64,000 nt of DNA, from contig NC_087076.1 in the NCBI RefSeq assembly GCF_026151205.1, positions 20,081,919-20,145,918 on the forward strand, written 5' to 3'. The DNA is from Bolinopsis microptera (lineage: Eukaryota; Ctenophora; Tentaculata; Lobata; Bolinopsidae). Positions 1-13,496 of this stretch are shown piece by piece. The notes beneath the pieces were generated by a model. It saw only the letters and a list, made by a program, of their open reading frames with translations. It searched no databases and was not told the origin of the DNA. The position numbers were made by a program, and so were the translations under genes. Each line of letters opens with the position of its first letter. Within the stretch, counting starts at the first letter, position 1.

Positions 1-830
1 GAGTTGTTGACCTTCCTGGTCTGAATCCATTCTGGTTTCTACGCAGAATTGGTCCTCGATTTCTGGCTTCAACCGGTTTTAGACCCATCCCTGTTCAGAG
101 ACTTGGCAACTAGGGATGACAACTTATTCCCCGTAGTTCATTGGTTCGCTAAGGACGCCCTTCGTTTGGAATTGGTATGATGTATGGCAGTTGACCATTG
201 GACTGCGTTTCTCACACCTTATCAATAGAGCATGTTACAGAAGTCTAAGACAATATGATCAAGGTCGCATCGTTATTCTAAGACTTCTGGCTATGTAGTC
301 GTCAACCCCATGCTTTCCCTTCCTTTATCTGGACTTCTTGCTTTCCTGTACTCATCCAACTAAACTGTTCTGTTCCGATTATTCAAGGTGGTTGGACTGG
401 ATCAATATCCTCTTCTTGCCGCGTTCTCTACCGTCGTTGTGGCCGAGAAGAGTAGCAAAATATCCTTTCCATTTCTGAACCCATTCCGTTTGGGATTTTC
501 CCTTGATTTTGCATAAAATGATCGAGCTTTACCTGTGATCCTTGTGATCATGTCCAGCTGTTAGCATGTCTGGTGCCCTGCCAACTTGCTTCCCTCCAGT
601 TCCCGACCTGCCCCTCCAGCAGTGCTCTATGCTCTTGATAAGCAACGCCTAGCTTCTTTTGCCCTCTAGAACACTTTCGTTGAGTCTTTCGTAGCACTGA
701 GTGGTATTCTTAGCTACATTCCTCATCTATCACCTCGGCAATCTCAACACCTTGGATCGCTGAGAATTTTACATCTTTCTTTTTTCCTCCTATTCCAGGT
801 TAATGAAAAAGAGTCGAGAAGTTCGTCCTA
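1..830 (-). mobile_element. Partial RT fragment, N-side only (cut by window edge)
   Basis: This is the upstream part of the RT reading frame on the minus strand. It holds the pre-RT linker and the first RT blocks up to about the GFRPGRST block. The catalytic palm lies beyond the left window edge: comparison with the next unit (landmark 2951, RT start 1788) shows about 1160 bp are missing. The boundary with the minisatellite is near 830, after a pyrimidine-rich tract and the motif gtcgagaagt. Confidence 0.85.
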
Positions 831-1787
831 CCTAACCACTGAAACTAACATTTAATCAGTTATGCAGCACACTACCACGGACTAACAATATACTGTTACC
901 GCCACTACCACTGAACACCATTTATCAGGTTACACGCCACTACCACTGAACTACCAAGTTATTCAGGTTCCACGCCACTACCACAGAACTAACTATTTTA
1001 TCAGTTTATGCCCACTACCACAGAACTACACAATTTATCAGTTAAAGCGCACTACCACTGAACCAACCATATCTTCATCAGGTTACGCGCCGACAGGCCC
1101 CCCCCCCCCCCCCCCCCACTACCACTGAACTAACATTTCTCAGGTATGCGCCGCACTACCACTGAACTACCCTTTCTCAGGTTATGCGCCACTACCAACA
1201 GAAGCTAACATTTTATCAGGTTATGCGACCACTAACACTGAACTAACATTTATCAGGTTACGCGCCACTACCACTGAAACTAAATCATTAATCAGGTTAC
1301 GCGCACTACCACTGAACTAACATTTATCAGTTATGCCCAGCTACCACTGAACTAACATTATCAGTTAACGCAACCACTACCACAGAACTAACATTATCAG
1401 TTTATGCGCCACTACCACTGAACAACATTTATCAGGTTATGCGCCACTACCACTGAACAAACATTTATCAGGTTACGCCCACTACCCTGATCTAACAATA
1501 TCAGTTTACGTCCGCCACACCACTGAACTAACATTTATCAGGTTGCGCCACTACCACTGAACTAAATCATTTATCAGGTTATGCGCCACTACCCTGAACT
1601 AACAGTTATCAGGTTACGTACGCGCCACTACCACTGAATCTAACATATCAGTGTAAGCACCTACCACTGAACTAACATTATCAGGTAATCGTCACTACCA
1701 CGTGAACCTACCATTTATAGGTATGCGCCACTACCTCTGAACTACCATTTATCAGGTTATCTGTCTGCACTACCACTACTACTACTA
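829..1787. repeat. 36-bp minisatellite block 1
   Basis: Tandem copies of a 36-bp repeat whose core is ctgaactaacatttatcagg, followed by ttatgcgccactacca. The conserved irregular copy (extra cacaggc) is at about 1091-1097, and here runs into 20 consecutive C at 1098-1117, absent from every other block and probably a read artefact. The block ends in the triplet run actactactatg. Confidence 0.95.
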
Positions 1788-3771
1788 TGTCGGAGCTAGT
1801 CCGATCAACGCAGAAAACCCCCACCATATAACACCTGTCCCGCATCAGGGTTCCCAGTTCCTCCTTAGAGTTTGATCCCAACTTCCTTACATACCATAGA
1901 CAAGTACTTTGTCTTGGTCGGCCATGCTGTGCTCTACCGTGCGTAGTTCCCATAAGACTAAATCACTGGCAGTAGCTCAGGATGTCGGATGCAGTGTCCC
2001 GCCATTTTTCAATCTCCTGCTTCGTAAACTTGTTTGACAGCTTGGGAGCTACCATACAACAGTTAAATTCTGACCTTGATCCTTCATGAAGATACCCAGT
2101 CACCATAAACTCAACAACTTTGTGTTATGTCCCGTCCAAACATTCCTGACATTGTCATGTCCAGGTTTCTGACCGTAGCGCATTACAGATTTCACATGCC
2201 GCTATGAACAATCTAATCTTTTGAGCCTTGAGATTTTGATTCCAGATAACCATTCATCTATTAGGGCACCCCAACGCTTTTTCCCTTTCAACCCTTAACT
2301 CCCTATCTGGTGCTCTCATCCAGGAGCCTAAGTAGAATGAAATCATCTACATATTCCTATGCGCTTATCCCCGTCGCCATTTAGACCGCTAGATCGATCC
2401 TCCAATTATACAGTGTCATGACCTTGGTCATTGCTTCGTTTTATGTGTAGTCCCACACCTCTTGCTGCCCGCCGATTCACTCTAGCAGGAACTCGTTAGC
2501 CTTCCATGTCCTCAATATAATGCTATATCATCCAGCAAAGTCCACAACGGTGATGAACTGGGCCCCACTCTTCAGACATTTTATCTACGTTCGAGGGTGG
2601 TCAATCGCTCCGCAACATCGCCATGGCTTGCCTCATAACAGTAGACGATGACTAATGCAAAGAGTAAGTGCTAAGGTTCACCCTTAACCACCTGCAAGTA
2701 TCTTCGAACAATTCAAGTTTCTCCCGTCTGGAGTTAGGACTATTGGGCCATTGTCTTCTCGACCATGACCGTATAACCTGCACACCGAATTTTGACTGGA
2801 ATGCCAGTAAGCCATCTAGAAATCTGTTTAGCATCTTCCCACGATGTACACTGTCGAATGCCTTCTTAAACGTCTATCTAAATGTCAGAACAGCTGGCAG
2901 TTTCCGACTCTTGACACCCTCATAGAGACGCCTCAGTACCAATACAGTTTGAGTTGTTGACCTTCCTGGTCTGAATCCATTCTGGTATTTCTACGCAAAT
3001 TGTCTCGATTTCCGCTTCAACCGTTCCGAACCATCTTGTTTAGTGAGACTTGGCAACTATGATGACAACTTATTCCCCGTTTAGTTTCATTTGTTTTCGC
3101 TAAGGTCGGCCCTCTTTGGAATTGTAAGAATGTTGGCAGTGCCATAGGTCTGGTTTCTCACCTGTCAATAGAGCATTGTTACAGAAGCTCAAGACAATTT
3201 GATCAAGGTCGCATCGTTTTAAGACTTCTGGGGCTACGTTTGTCGTGATCACCTCCAGATGCTTTCCCTTCCTTAATGCGGACTTGCATTCCGTACTCAT
3301 CCAACGTAAAACGTCTGTCCGATATTCAGAGGTGGGGTGGACTGGAATCAATATCCTCTTTCCGCGTTCTCTAACCTCCGGTGGTGAGCCCGAGAAGAGT
3401 AGCAAAATAGTCCTTCCATTTCCTGAACCCTTTCCGTTGGTGATTTCCAGTTATTTATGCAGTATATGATGGAGCCTTACCTGTGATCTAGTAGATTCAT
3501 TTCCAGCTTTTAGCATGTCTGCCCTGCCAACTGCTTCCTCCAGTTCCCGGACCTGCCCCTCCAGCAGGGGCTCTTTGGCTGCTTGAACAAGCATCGCCTT
3601 AGCTTCGTCTGTTTGACCCTCTGAACAGCTAATCGGTTGTACTTCTGTAGCAACTAGTGGGTATTTATCTACAATTCCTCAGCTTCAGCCTGGCATCTCA
3701 ACACTTGGAGTCGCGTGAGATTTTACATCTTTTCTTTTACTCCTTTTCAGTAGTAAAGTCGAGAAGTTGTC
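1788..3771 (-). mobile_element. Non-LTR retrotransposon RT fragment, copy 1 (fullest description)
   Basis: Minus-strand fragment of a non-LTR (LINE-type) retrotransposon polyprotein, RTE-like by overall look but not firmly classified. Across the copies the module order is: pre-RT linker rich in K/E; RT block with NYRG-type motif; GFRPGRST block; catalytic motif A (FIDFKKAFDSVHRGK); LQGDTLAPYLF-type block; catalytic FADD box (DFADDIALIS); GLHIN..KTKVM; FIYLGSW; thumb; and a C-terminal region with YGSLPRLSNKLR, HP(E)LLASDLVLW and RGRPRQ. About 660 codons fit the span. No apurinic-type endonuclease domain is present, so the element is 5' truncated. In this copy motif A lies near 2850-2872 and FADD near 2527-2545. 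The terminal TAG is altered by a base loss near 1796-1801, so the frame 1708-1953 reads into the minisatellite. It is broken by many indels and cannot encode a protein as written. Confidence 0.85.
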
Positions 3772-4737
3772 CTACTACCACTGAACTAACATTTATCAGT
3801 TATGCGCCACAACCACTGAACTAACATTTAACAGGTTACGCGCCCACAACCACTGAACTACCATTTACAGGTTGACAACTCCACTACCACAACTGAGAAC
3901 TCCATTTAATCCAGTTACATCGCCACTACACACTGAACTAACATTTATCAGGTATGCCCACTACCACTGAACTAACATTTTTATCATTAACGCACAACCC
4001 AACTGAGCCTTACCATTAGTATCAGTTACGCGCCACAAGTCCAACTAACCACTGAACAAACACATTTAACAGGTTATGCGCCAACTACCACAGAACACTA
4101 ACATTTATCAGTTATCCCACTACCACTGAAACTAACATTTATCAGGTTATGCGCCACTACCACTGACTAACATTAACAGGTTACGCCCACTACCACTGAA
4201 CTAAATTAATCAGGTTTACGCCACACTACACTGACTAACATTTTATCAGTATGCGCCAACTAACCACTGAACAACATTTATCAGTTTCGAAGCACCACTA
4301 CCACTGAACTAACATAATCAGGTTATAGCGCCACTACCACTGAACTAACCCTTCTATCAGTTCATCGCCGACTACCACTGGAACTAACATTATCGTTGGT
4401 TAAGCGCGCCACGACCACTGAACTAACAGTTTATCAGGTTACGCGCCACTACCCCTGAACTAACCATATTATCAGGTTAACGTACCAACTACACTGAACA
4501 TAACAATTATCAGGTTTAAGCCGCCACTACCACTGAACTAAACATTTATCAGTTACGCTGCACGCGCCACTACACTGACTACATTTATCATGGTTAATGC
4601 GACACTACCACTGAACTAACATTTATCAGTTATGCGACACTACCACTGAACTACCATTTATCAAGGTATGCGCCACTACCTCTGAAACATACCATTTAAC
4701 AGTTTATCTGGCCCACTACACAATAACTAACTTACAT
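3772..4737. repeat. 36-bp minisatellite block 2
   Basis: About 966 bp of the 36-bp repeat. The irregular copy is present in degraded form (cacaagtcc) near 4033-4042, 263 bp from the block start as in other blocks. The terminal triplet run is damaged (cacaataactaacttacatatg). Confidence 0.95.
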
Positions 4738-6728
4738 ATGTCGAGCATAAGTCCGATCTACGCAGAAAACCCACTCCATATAGTCCCTGTCCCCGCATCA
4801 GGGTTCGCATTCCTCTTTAGAGTTTGTCCCAACTTCCTTCAGTAACATAGACTAAGTCTTTGTCTTGGTCGGCCTTGCTGTGCTCTACCGATCGTAGAGT
4901 TCCCGATATAAGACTAAATCACTGGCAATTACACAGATTCGGATGCAGTGTCCCCCCATTTTTAATCTCCTAAGCTTCGTAACTTGTTTGACAGCCTTGG
5001 GAGGCTACCATACAAAGTTATATAGCTGGACCATGTCCTTCCATGAGAACCCAGCACCATACGCAACGTAACATCTTTGTGTATGTCCCTCAAAACTTTT
5101 CTCTGATCCTTTGTCATTGTCCAGGTTTCTGATCCGTAAGAGTACTGATCCACAAGCCGCTAAACAATCAAATCTTTAGGCTCTTTGAAGAGTTTGGATT
5201 GCCAGATATCCTTCAGTCTAGTAGGGGCACCCCACGCTTTTCCCCTTTCTAACCCTTATCCCCTAACTGTGCTCTCAATCCATGAGCCTAATAGATGAAA
5301 TCATCTACATTTTGTATGGCTTCCCCGGATCGACTTTTGTATCGCTAGATCGATCCTCCTATTCAGTTGTCATGACCTTGTCTTGCCTTCGATTTATGTT
5401 GTAGTCCACGGCTATGCCAGCCGCCGATACTACTCGAGCAGTACACGTTACCTTGTCATGTCCCTCAGATATAATGCTATATCTTCTGCAAAGTCCACAT
5501 CGTGAAATCTTGGGCCCCACTCTTCCTGCTTTCTACGTTTCGAGTGAGTCCCAATCGCCTCGCATCATCGCCTATTGCTTGCCTCATACAGTAGTTCGAT
5601 TACTATTTCAAATAGGTAAGGTGCAAAGGTATCACCTGTAACACACACTGCAAGTATATCGAACAAATCAGTTTCACTCCTCCGTCTGAGTTTAGGACTT
5701 TAGGCCAATGTCTTCTCGAACATGAGCCGTATAACTTGCACGATATTAGACTGGAATGCCGTAAGCTTCTAGAATCTTAAGCAATTTCCCACGATGTACA
5801 CTGTCGAAACCCTTCTTAAAGTCTATAAATGTCAGAACAGTCTGGCAGTTATTCCGACCTCTTGACAACCCTCTATAAGACGTCCAGTACCAATATCTGT
5901 TAGTTGTTTGACGCTCCTGGTCTGAATCCATACTGGTTTCTACGCAGAATTGTCTCGAATTCTGACTTCAACCGGTATTTAGAAACCTACTTGTTTAGAG
6001 AACTTGGCACCTAGGGATGACCAAAGCATTATCCTCCGTAGTCATTTGGTTTCGCTAAGGTCCCCTTCTTTGGAATTGGTATGATGTTGGAGTTGACCAT
6101 TGGTCAGGTTTCTCACCTTTCAATAGAGCATTGTTACAGAAGGTCTAAGACAATTTGATCAAGGTCGCATCGATTTTAAGACTTCTGGTGCTATGTTGTC
6201 GTTCACCCCATGCTTCCCTTCTTTATGCGGAATTTGCTTTCCGTACTCATCCAACGTAAACGGTTTCTGTTCCGATATTCGAGGGGGTGGACTGAATCAA
6301 TATCCCTCTTCCGCTTCTCTAAACCGCGGTGGTGAGCCGAGAAAGAAACAAATAGTCCCTTCTCCATTTCTGAACCCTTTCCGTTGGTCGAGTTTCCTTG
6401 ATTATGCCATTAATGATGGAGCATTACCTGTGATCTTGTTGATCATGGTCCAGCTATAGCATGTCTGCGCCTGCCAACTTTGCTTCCTCCAGTTCCCGGA
6501 CCGCCCCTCCAGCAGGTGCTCTTGCTGCTTGATAGACGTCACGCCTAAGCATCTGTTTTGCCCTCTTGAACAGCAAATTTCGTTGTCTAACTGTAGCATC
6601 TGAAGTGGTATTTATGCTACATTCCTCAGCTTTCAGCCTGGCAATCTCAACACACTGGAGTTCGCTGAGATTTGTACATCTTTTCTTTTTTCTCCTCCTT
6701 TTCAGGTAGAAAAAGTCGAGAGTTGTCC
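4738..6728 (-). mobile_element. RT fragment, copy 2
   Basis: Motif A is near 5801-5823 and is read in an open stretch at 5746-5931 as FIDFKKGFDSVHRGK, a Gly for the usual Ala. The FADD box is at about 5481-5500, with a substitution in this copy. The stretch 4962-5153 preserves YGSETWTMTK and ITLYGSLPRLSNKLR of the thumb/C-terminal region. Frames are broken between these pieces. Confidence 0.85.
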
Positions 6729-7680
6729 TACTAATCCACTGAACAACATTTTATCAGTTATGCGCACTACCACTGAACTAACATTTAATCAGGTGACGGC
6801 GCCACTACCACTGAACTACATTTTATCTGTTACAACACGCCCAATACCACTGAACTACTACCAATATATCATGTTACACGCCACTACCACTGAACTAACA
6901 TTTATCAGGTTATGCGCCACTACCGACGAACTAACATTTATCAGGTTATGCGCCACTACCCACTGAGAACTACCATTATCAGGTAACGCCGTCACAGGCC
7001 AATACACTGGAACAAACATTTATCAGTTATCGCCACTACCACTGCACTAACATTCTATTCAAGTTATGCGCCACTACCACTGGAACTAACATTTTATCAT
7101 GTTATGCGCCACTACCACTGAACTAACATTTATCAGGTTCCGCGCCACACCACTGAACGTAACATTAATCAGGTTACGCGCCACTACCACTGAACTAACA
7201 TTTATCAAGGTTATCTCCACTACCACTGAACTAACAGTTATATCAGGTTACGCAACCAACTACCAATGAACTAACCTTTATCAGTTAATGCGCCACTACC
7301 ACTGAACTAACATTTCAGGTATATGCGCACACTACCACTGAACAACATTTAATCAGTTACGCGCCACTACCACAGAACTAAACATTATCAGGTTACGCGC
7401 CACAACCACTGAACTAACATTATCAGGTTATGCGCCACTACCACTGAAACAAACCAACATTTATCAGGTTAAGCGCCACTACCACTGCGAACTAACATTT
7501 TATCAGTTACGCCGCCACTACCCACTGAACTAAATTTATCAGTTTATGCGACACTTCACCTGAACTAACATTTATTCAGAGTTATGCGCACGTACCACTG
7601 AACACATTTATCATGTTACACCACTAACCTCTGAACTACCATTTATCAAGGTTATCTGCCACAACCACTACCCTACTACT
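6729..7680. repeat. 36-bp minisatellite block 3
   Basis: About 952 bp. The irregular copy (cacaggc) is at 6993-7000. On the plus strand two adjacent well-read repeats near 6890-6960 show the open 12-codon frame TELTFIRLCATT, which illustrates that 36 bp keeps reading frame. Confidence 0.95.
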
Positions 7681-9689
7681 ATGTCGGAGCTAAGTCCGAT
7701 CTACGCCGAACACCCCCTCCATATATCCCTGTCCCGCCATCAGGTTTCGCAGTTCCTCTTTTAAGTTTGTCCCCAACTTCCTTCATAACATAGCGACAAG
7801 TAGCTTTGTCTTGGTCGGCCATGCTGTTCTCTACCGTGCTAAGGTTCCCAAAAGATAAATCACTGGCAAGTAGCCTCAGGATGTCGATGCAGTGTCCCCG
7901 CCATTTTTAATCTCCTGCTTCGTAACTTGTTTGACAGCTTGGGAGCTACATACAAATTTATATTGCAGACCATTCCTTCCCATGAATACCCAGCACCATA
8001 CGCAATACCTTTGTGTATGTCCCGACAAACTTTCCTCTGAGCTTATTTTATTTTTGGGGGGGGGGGGGTTCCCCAAGTTCCAGGTTTCTGATCCGAGAGG
8101 CAGTACTGATTCACAAGCCAGCTATGAACAATCTAATCTTTAGCTCTTTGAGATTTGGATTTCCAATATCCTTCAGCTAAGTAGGGCACCCCAACGCTTT
8201 CCTTTCTAACCTTATCTCCTATCTGTGGCTCTCACCAAGATGCCATAAGTAGATGAAATCATCTAACATTTTCTATGGCTTCCCCGAACGACTTTGTAGG
8301 TCGCTAGATCCAAACTCCTCCATTAATCAGTGTCATGACCTGTCCTTGCCTTCGTTTATGTGTAGTCCCCACGCTTGCTGCCTCCGATCACTCTGACAGA
8401 ACTCGTAGCCTTGTCCATGTCCTCAGATATAAAGTCATATTATCATTTGTCAAAGTCCACATCGGTGATGAGCTGTGGGCCCCCCACTTCTTCTGCATTT
8501 TCCACGTTCGAAGGGTGAGATCCAAGTCGCACCAGCAGTCATCGCCATGGCTTGCCTCATACAGTAGTCATGTACTATGTGCAAAGAGGTAATGTGCTAA
8601 GGTATCACCCTGTAACACACCTGCAAGTATCTCGAACAATTCAGTTTCCCGGCTGGAGTTAGGGACTTTGGCCATTGTCTTCTCGTACATGAGACCGTAA
8701 AGCTGCACGATTTTTGACATGGAATGCCGCGTAAGCTTCTAGAATCTATTAGCATTTTTCCCACGATGTTACACTGTTCGAAAGCTTCTAAAGTCTATAA
8801 ATGTCAGAACACTGGCAGTTTCCGACTCTAGACACCCACTATAAGACGTCTCCAGTACCATACTGTGAGTTGTGCCTTCCTGGTCTGAAACCATTCTGGT
8901 TATCTACGCAGAATTGTCTCGATATTCTGGCTCAACCGGTTAGAACCATCATGTTTAGAGACTGGCACTAGGGATGACAAGCTTATTCCCGATAGTTCAT
9001 TGGTTCGCTAAGTGTCGCCTTCTTTGAATTGGTATGAATGTTGGCAAGTTGACCATTGTCTGGTTTCTACTCACCTTTCAATAGAGCATTGTTCCAGAAG
9101 TCTAAGAACTATTTGATCAAGGTTCGCATCGTTTTAAGACTTCAAGGGGCTATGATGTCCGTCACCCCATCTTTCCCTTCTTTATGCAGGACTTTGCTTT
9201 CACTCCTGTACTCATCCAACGTAAACGGTTCTGATTCCGAAATACGAAGAGTGGGTGGACTGGATCATATCCTCTTCCGCGTTCTCCACCGCGGTGGGTG
9301 AAGCCGAGAAGAGTACAAAATAGTCCTTCCATTTCTGAACCCTTTCCTTGGTGAGTTTCCCTTGATTTTGCCAGTATATATGGAGCTTACCTGTGATCTA
9401 GTTGATCATGTCCATCTTTTACATGTTCTGCCTGCCCCACTTGCTTCCTGCCAGTTTTCCCGGACCTGCCGCCTCCAAGCAGGTGCTCTTTTGGCTGCTT
9501 GATAAGCTCGCCTAGCTTCTGTATTGCCCTCATTGAACAGCTATTCGGTTGTCTACTTTAGCAACTGATGGTATTTTTATGCTACATTCCCCTCACTTCA
9601 CCTGGCAAACTCAACACTTGGAGTCGGCTGAGATTTACATCATTTCTATTTCCTCCATTTCAGTTAGTAAAAGTCCGAGAAGTGTGTCC
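7681..9689 (-). mobile_element. RT fragment, copy 3
   Basis: FADD region near 8441-8460, motif A near 8773-8798. It carries an out-of-place tract of 13 G (8056-8068) preceded by T-rich sequence, where other copies read gagcctttgtcagtgtcc; this is probably a read or consensus glitch. Confidence 0.83.
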
Positions 9690-10632
9690 TACTACCACTG
9701 AACCAACATTTATCAGTTATGCGCAACTACCACTGAACTAACATTTATCAGTTACGCGCCACTACCACTGGAACTACCAATTGATCAGGTTACACGCCAC
9801 TACCACTGAACTAACATTTATCAGGTTTACCACGCCACTACCACTGAACTAACATTTGCAGTTATGCGCCACTACCACTAGAACTAACTTTATCGGTTAT
9901 GCCGCACTACCCACTGAACTACCATTTACAGGTTACGCGCCACAGGCCACTACCACGAACTAACATTTATCAGGTTTATGCGCCACCTACCACTGCGAAC
10001 TAACATTAATCAGGATATGCTCCACAATACCACTTGAACTATACATTTATCAGGTATATCGCCACTACCACTGAAACTAACCATTTATCAGTTACCGCGC
10101 CACACTACCACTGAACTAACATTAATCAGTACGCGCCACTACCACTGAACTAAACATTTATCAGGTTATGCGCCACTATACCACTGAAGCAACATTATCA
10201 GTTACGCACCACTACCACTGAACTAACATTTATCATGTAATGCTGCCACTACCAACTGAACTAACATTTATCAGGTTTTATTGCGCCACTTCCACTGAAC
10301 TAACAATTAACAGGTTACGCGCCACTACCACTGAACTAACATTTTATCAGTTACGCGCCACTACCAGCTGAACTAACATTATCAGTTTATCGCGCCTACT
10401 ACCACTGAACTAACATTTATCAGATATGCGCCACTACACTGAACTAACAATTACAGTTACGCTGCCACTACCACTGAACTAACATTTATCATGTTATGGC
10501 ACACTACCACTGAACTAAACATTTATCAGGTTATGCGTCACTAACCACTGAACTACCATTGTATCAGGTACCTGCCACTACCTCTGACTACCATTTTATC
10601 AGGTTATCAGCCACTACCACTACTCACTTACT
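9690..10632. repeat. 36-bp minisatellite block 4 (25 copies counted)
   Basis: Counted by eye as 25 copies plus a degenerate triplet tail. Copy 8 has the extra cacaggc (9941-9948). The copy after position 14 begins gcacc instead of gcgcc. Copy 23 reads gcacac and copy 24 cgtcac; copy 25 has cctctg. These position-specific variants recur in the other blocks. Confidence 0.95.
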
Positions 10633-12580
10633 ATGCTCGAGCTAAGTCCGATCTACGCCCGATAACCCCTCCATATATCCCCTGTCCCCATCAGGTTCGC
10701 AGTTCCTCTTCGAGTTTGTCCCAACTTCCTTCAGTAACATGACAAGTAGCTTTGTCTTGGTCGGCCTGCTTAGCTCTACCGTGCGTAGTTTCCCATAAGA
10801 CAACATCACTGGCAATATCTTCAGATGACGGATGCAGTTCCGCCATTTTAATCTCCTGCTTCGTAACTTGTTTGCACCTTGGGAGGCTACCAACAAAGTT
10901 ATATTGCTACCTTGTCCTTCCATGAGATACCCAGCAACCATACGCAACATCCTTTGTGTATGTCCCGTCCAAACTTTTCTCTTGACCTTTGAGTCAGTGT
11001 CCAGTATTCTGATCCGTTAAAGCATTACTGGATTCACAAGCCGCTATGAACAATCTAAATCTATTAGGCTCTTTGAGAGTTTGGATTTCCAGAAATCCTT
11101 CAGTCCTATGTAGGCACCCACGCTTTTCCCTTTCAACCCCGTAGTCCTCCCTATCGTGCTCCAATCTAAGGAGCCTACAGTAGATGAAATCATCTACATT
11201 TCATGGCTTCACCCGGATCGACTTGTAGGTCGCTAGATCGATCCTCCAAATTCAGGGTCATGACCTTGGCTTGCCTTCGTTTATGTGTAATCCCACCGTG
11301 CTGCCGCCATTCTAACTCTGATGCAGAACTCGTTAGCCTTGTCCATGCCTCAATTATAAGTGCTATATCATCCAAAGTCCACATCGGTGATGACCTTGGG
11401 CCCCACTCTTCTGCTTTTTCTACGTTCGAGGGAGAGGTCCAAGTCGCTCCGCATCATCGCTATGGTTGCCCTACAGTAGTCGATGACTGATGCAAAGAGT
11501 AAGGTGCTAAGTATCACCCTGTAACACACCTCAAGTATCTCGAACTTTTCAGTTTCTACCCGTCTGGATTAGTACTTTGGCCATTGTCTTCTCGTACATG
11601 AGCCGAATAAGCCTGCAACGATTTTGACTGGATGCCGTAACCTCTAGAATCTTTAGCATTTTCCACGATGTACACTGTCGAAAGCTTCTTAAAATCTATA
11701 AATGTCAAACAGCTGCAGTTTCCGACCTCTTGACACCCTCTAATAAGACTCTCAGTAACCAATTATCTGTTGGAGTTGTTGACCTTCCTGGTCTGAATCC
11801 ATTCTGGTTTCTACGCAGAATTTCTCGATTTCTGGCTCAACCGGTTAGAACCATCTTGTTTAGAGTACTTGGCAACATGGATACAGATCCTTATTTCCCC
11901 GATAGTTCATTTTTCGCTATGGTCGCCCCTTCTTGGAATTGGTATATGTTGGCAGTTGACCCATTGGTCTGGTTTCTCACCTTTTCAATAGAGCATTGTT
12001 ACAGAGTCTAGAGGACAATTTATCACGGTCGCATACGTTTTTAAGACTTCTGGGCTATGTTGTCTCACCCCATGCTTTCCCTTACCTTTATGCGGACTTT
12101 GCTTTCCTGTACTCATCCAACTAAACGTTCCTGTTCCGATATTCAGAGGTGGGTGGACTGGATCAATATCCTCTTCCGCGTTCCCTACCGTCGTGGGTGA
12201 GCGAGAAGAGTCAGCAAAATAGTCCTTCCATTTCTGAACCCTTCCGTGGGAGTTTCCCCTGATTTTCCATATATATGGAGCTTTACCTGTGATCGTTGTT
12301 GATCATGGTCCAGGCTTTTAGCATGTTCCGCCCTGCCAATTGCTTCCTCCAGTCCCGGACCTTCCCCACCAGCAGGTGCTCATTTGGCTGCTTGTTAGCA
12401 ACGCTACTTCTGTTTGGCCCTCTTGAACAGCTATATACTCGGTGTCTTCTGTAGGCATCTGACTGGTATTTTATGCTACATTTCCCTCAGCTCAGCTGGC
12501 AATCTCAACCCGTTTGGAGTCCGCTGAGATTTTACATCTTTTCTTTTTCACCTTTTCAGTATAAAAAGTCGAGAATGTCC
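10633..12580 (-). mobile_element. RT fragment, copy 4
   Basis: The minus-strand frame 10642-10950 ends in GVDRT followed by TAG, the natural stop of the RT frame, about 10-15 bp before the minisatellite tail. The stretch 11190-11384 reads DDIALI, then KVMTLN and EDRSSDLQVDPGEA, the palm block after FADD (box near 11367-11383, with a few bases lost). Motif A near 11674-11698. Confidence 0.86.
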
Positions 12581-13496
12581 TAACTACCACTGAACTAACA
12601 TTTTATCAGGTCATGCCCACTACCACTGAACTAACATTTATCAGGTTACGCGCCACTACCACTGAACTAACATTTCAGGTTACACGCCACTACCACTGAA
12701 CTACCATTTATCAGTTACACCCACTACCACTGGAACTAACATTTATCATGTTATGCCCACTACACGTGACCAAACATATATCAGGTTATGCGCCACTACC
12801 ACTGAACTACCATTTATCAGGTTTCCGCCACAGGCACTACCACTGAACTAACATTTATCAGGTTATGCGCCACTACCACTGAACTAACCTTTATCAGGGT
12901 TATGCCGCCACTCCACTGAACTAACATTTATCAGGTTATGCGCCACGACCACAGAACTAACATTTATCAGTTCGCGCCACCTACCACTGGAACAAAACAT
13001 TAATCATGTAGAACGCAGCCACAACCACTGAACTTAACATTTATCAGTTATGCGCACTACCAACTGAACTAACATTTAACAGGTTACGCACCATACCACT
13101 GAACTAACATTTATCAGGATATGCGCCACTACCACTGAACACTAACATTTATCAGGTATGGCGCCACTACCCCTGAACTAACATTTAACAGGTGACGCCC
13201 ACTATACCACGAACAAACATTTATCAGTTACGCCCACTACCACTGAACTAACATATATCAGGTTATGCCCATACCACTGAACTAACATTTATCAGGTTAT
13301 GCGCCACACACTGAACTAACATTTATCAAGGTACGCGCCACTACCACTGAACTAACATTTATCAGGTTAGCGACACTAACACTTAACTTAACATTTATCA
13401 GGTATTCTTCACTACCACTGAACTACCATTATCAGGTTATGCCCACACCTCTAACTACCATTTATACAGGTTATCTGCACTACCACTACTACAACT
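12581..13496. repeat. 36-bp minisatellite block 5
   Basis: About 916 bp, the shortest block, though the same 25-copy plan is followed. Irregular copy (ccacaggc) at 12828-12834. Confidence 0.95.

Noticed and set aside
829-1787. Regular short repeats resembling a CRISPR array
   Set aside because: The 36-bp units are directly contiguous with no unique spacers, so it is a minisatellite.
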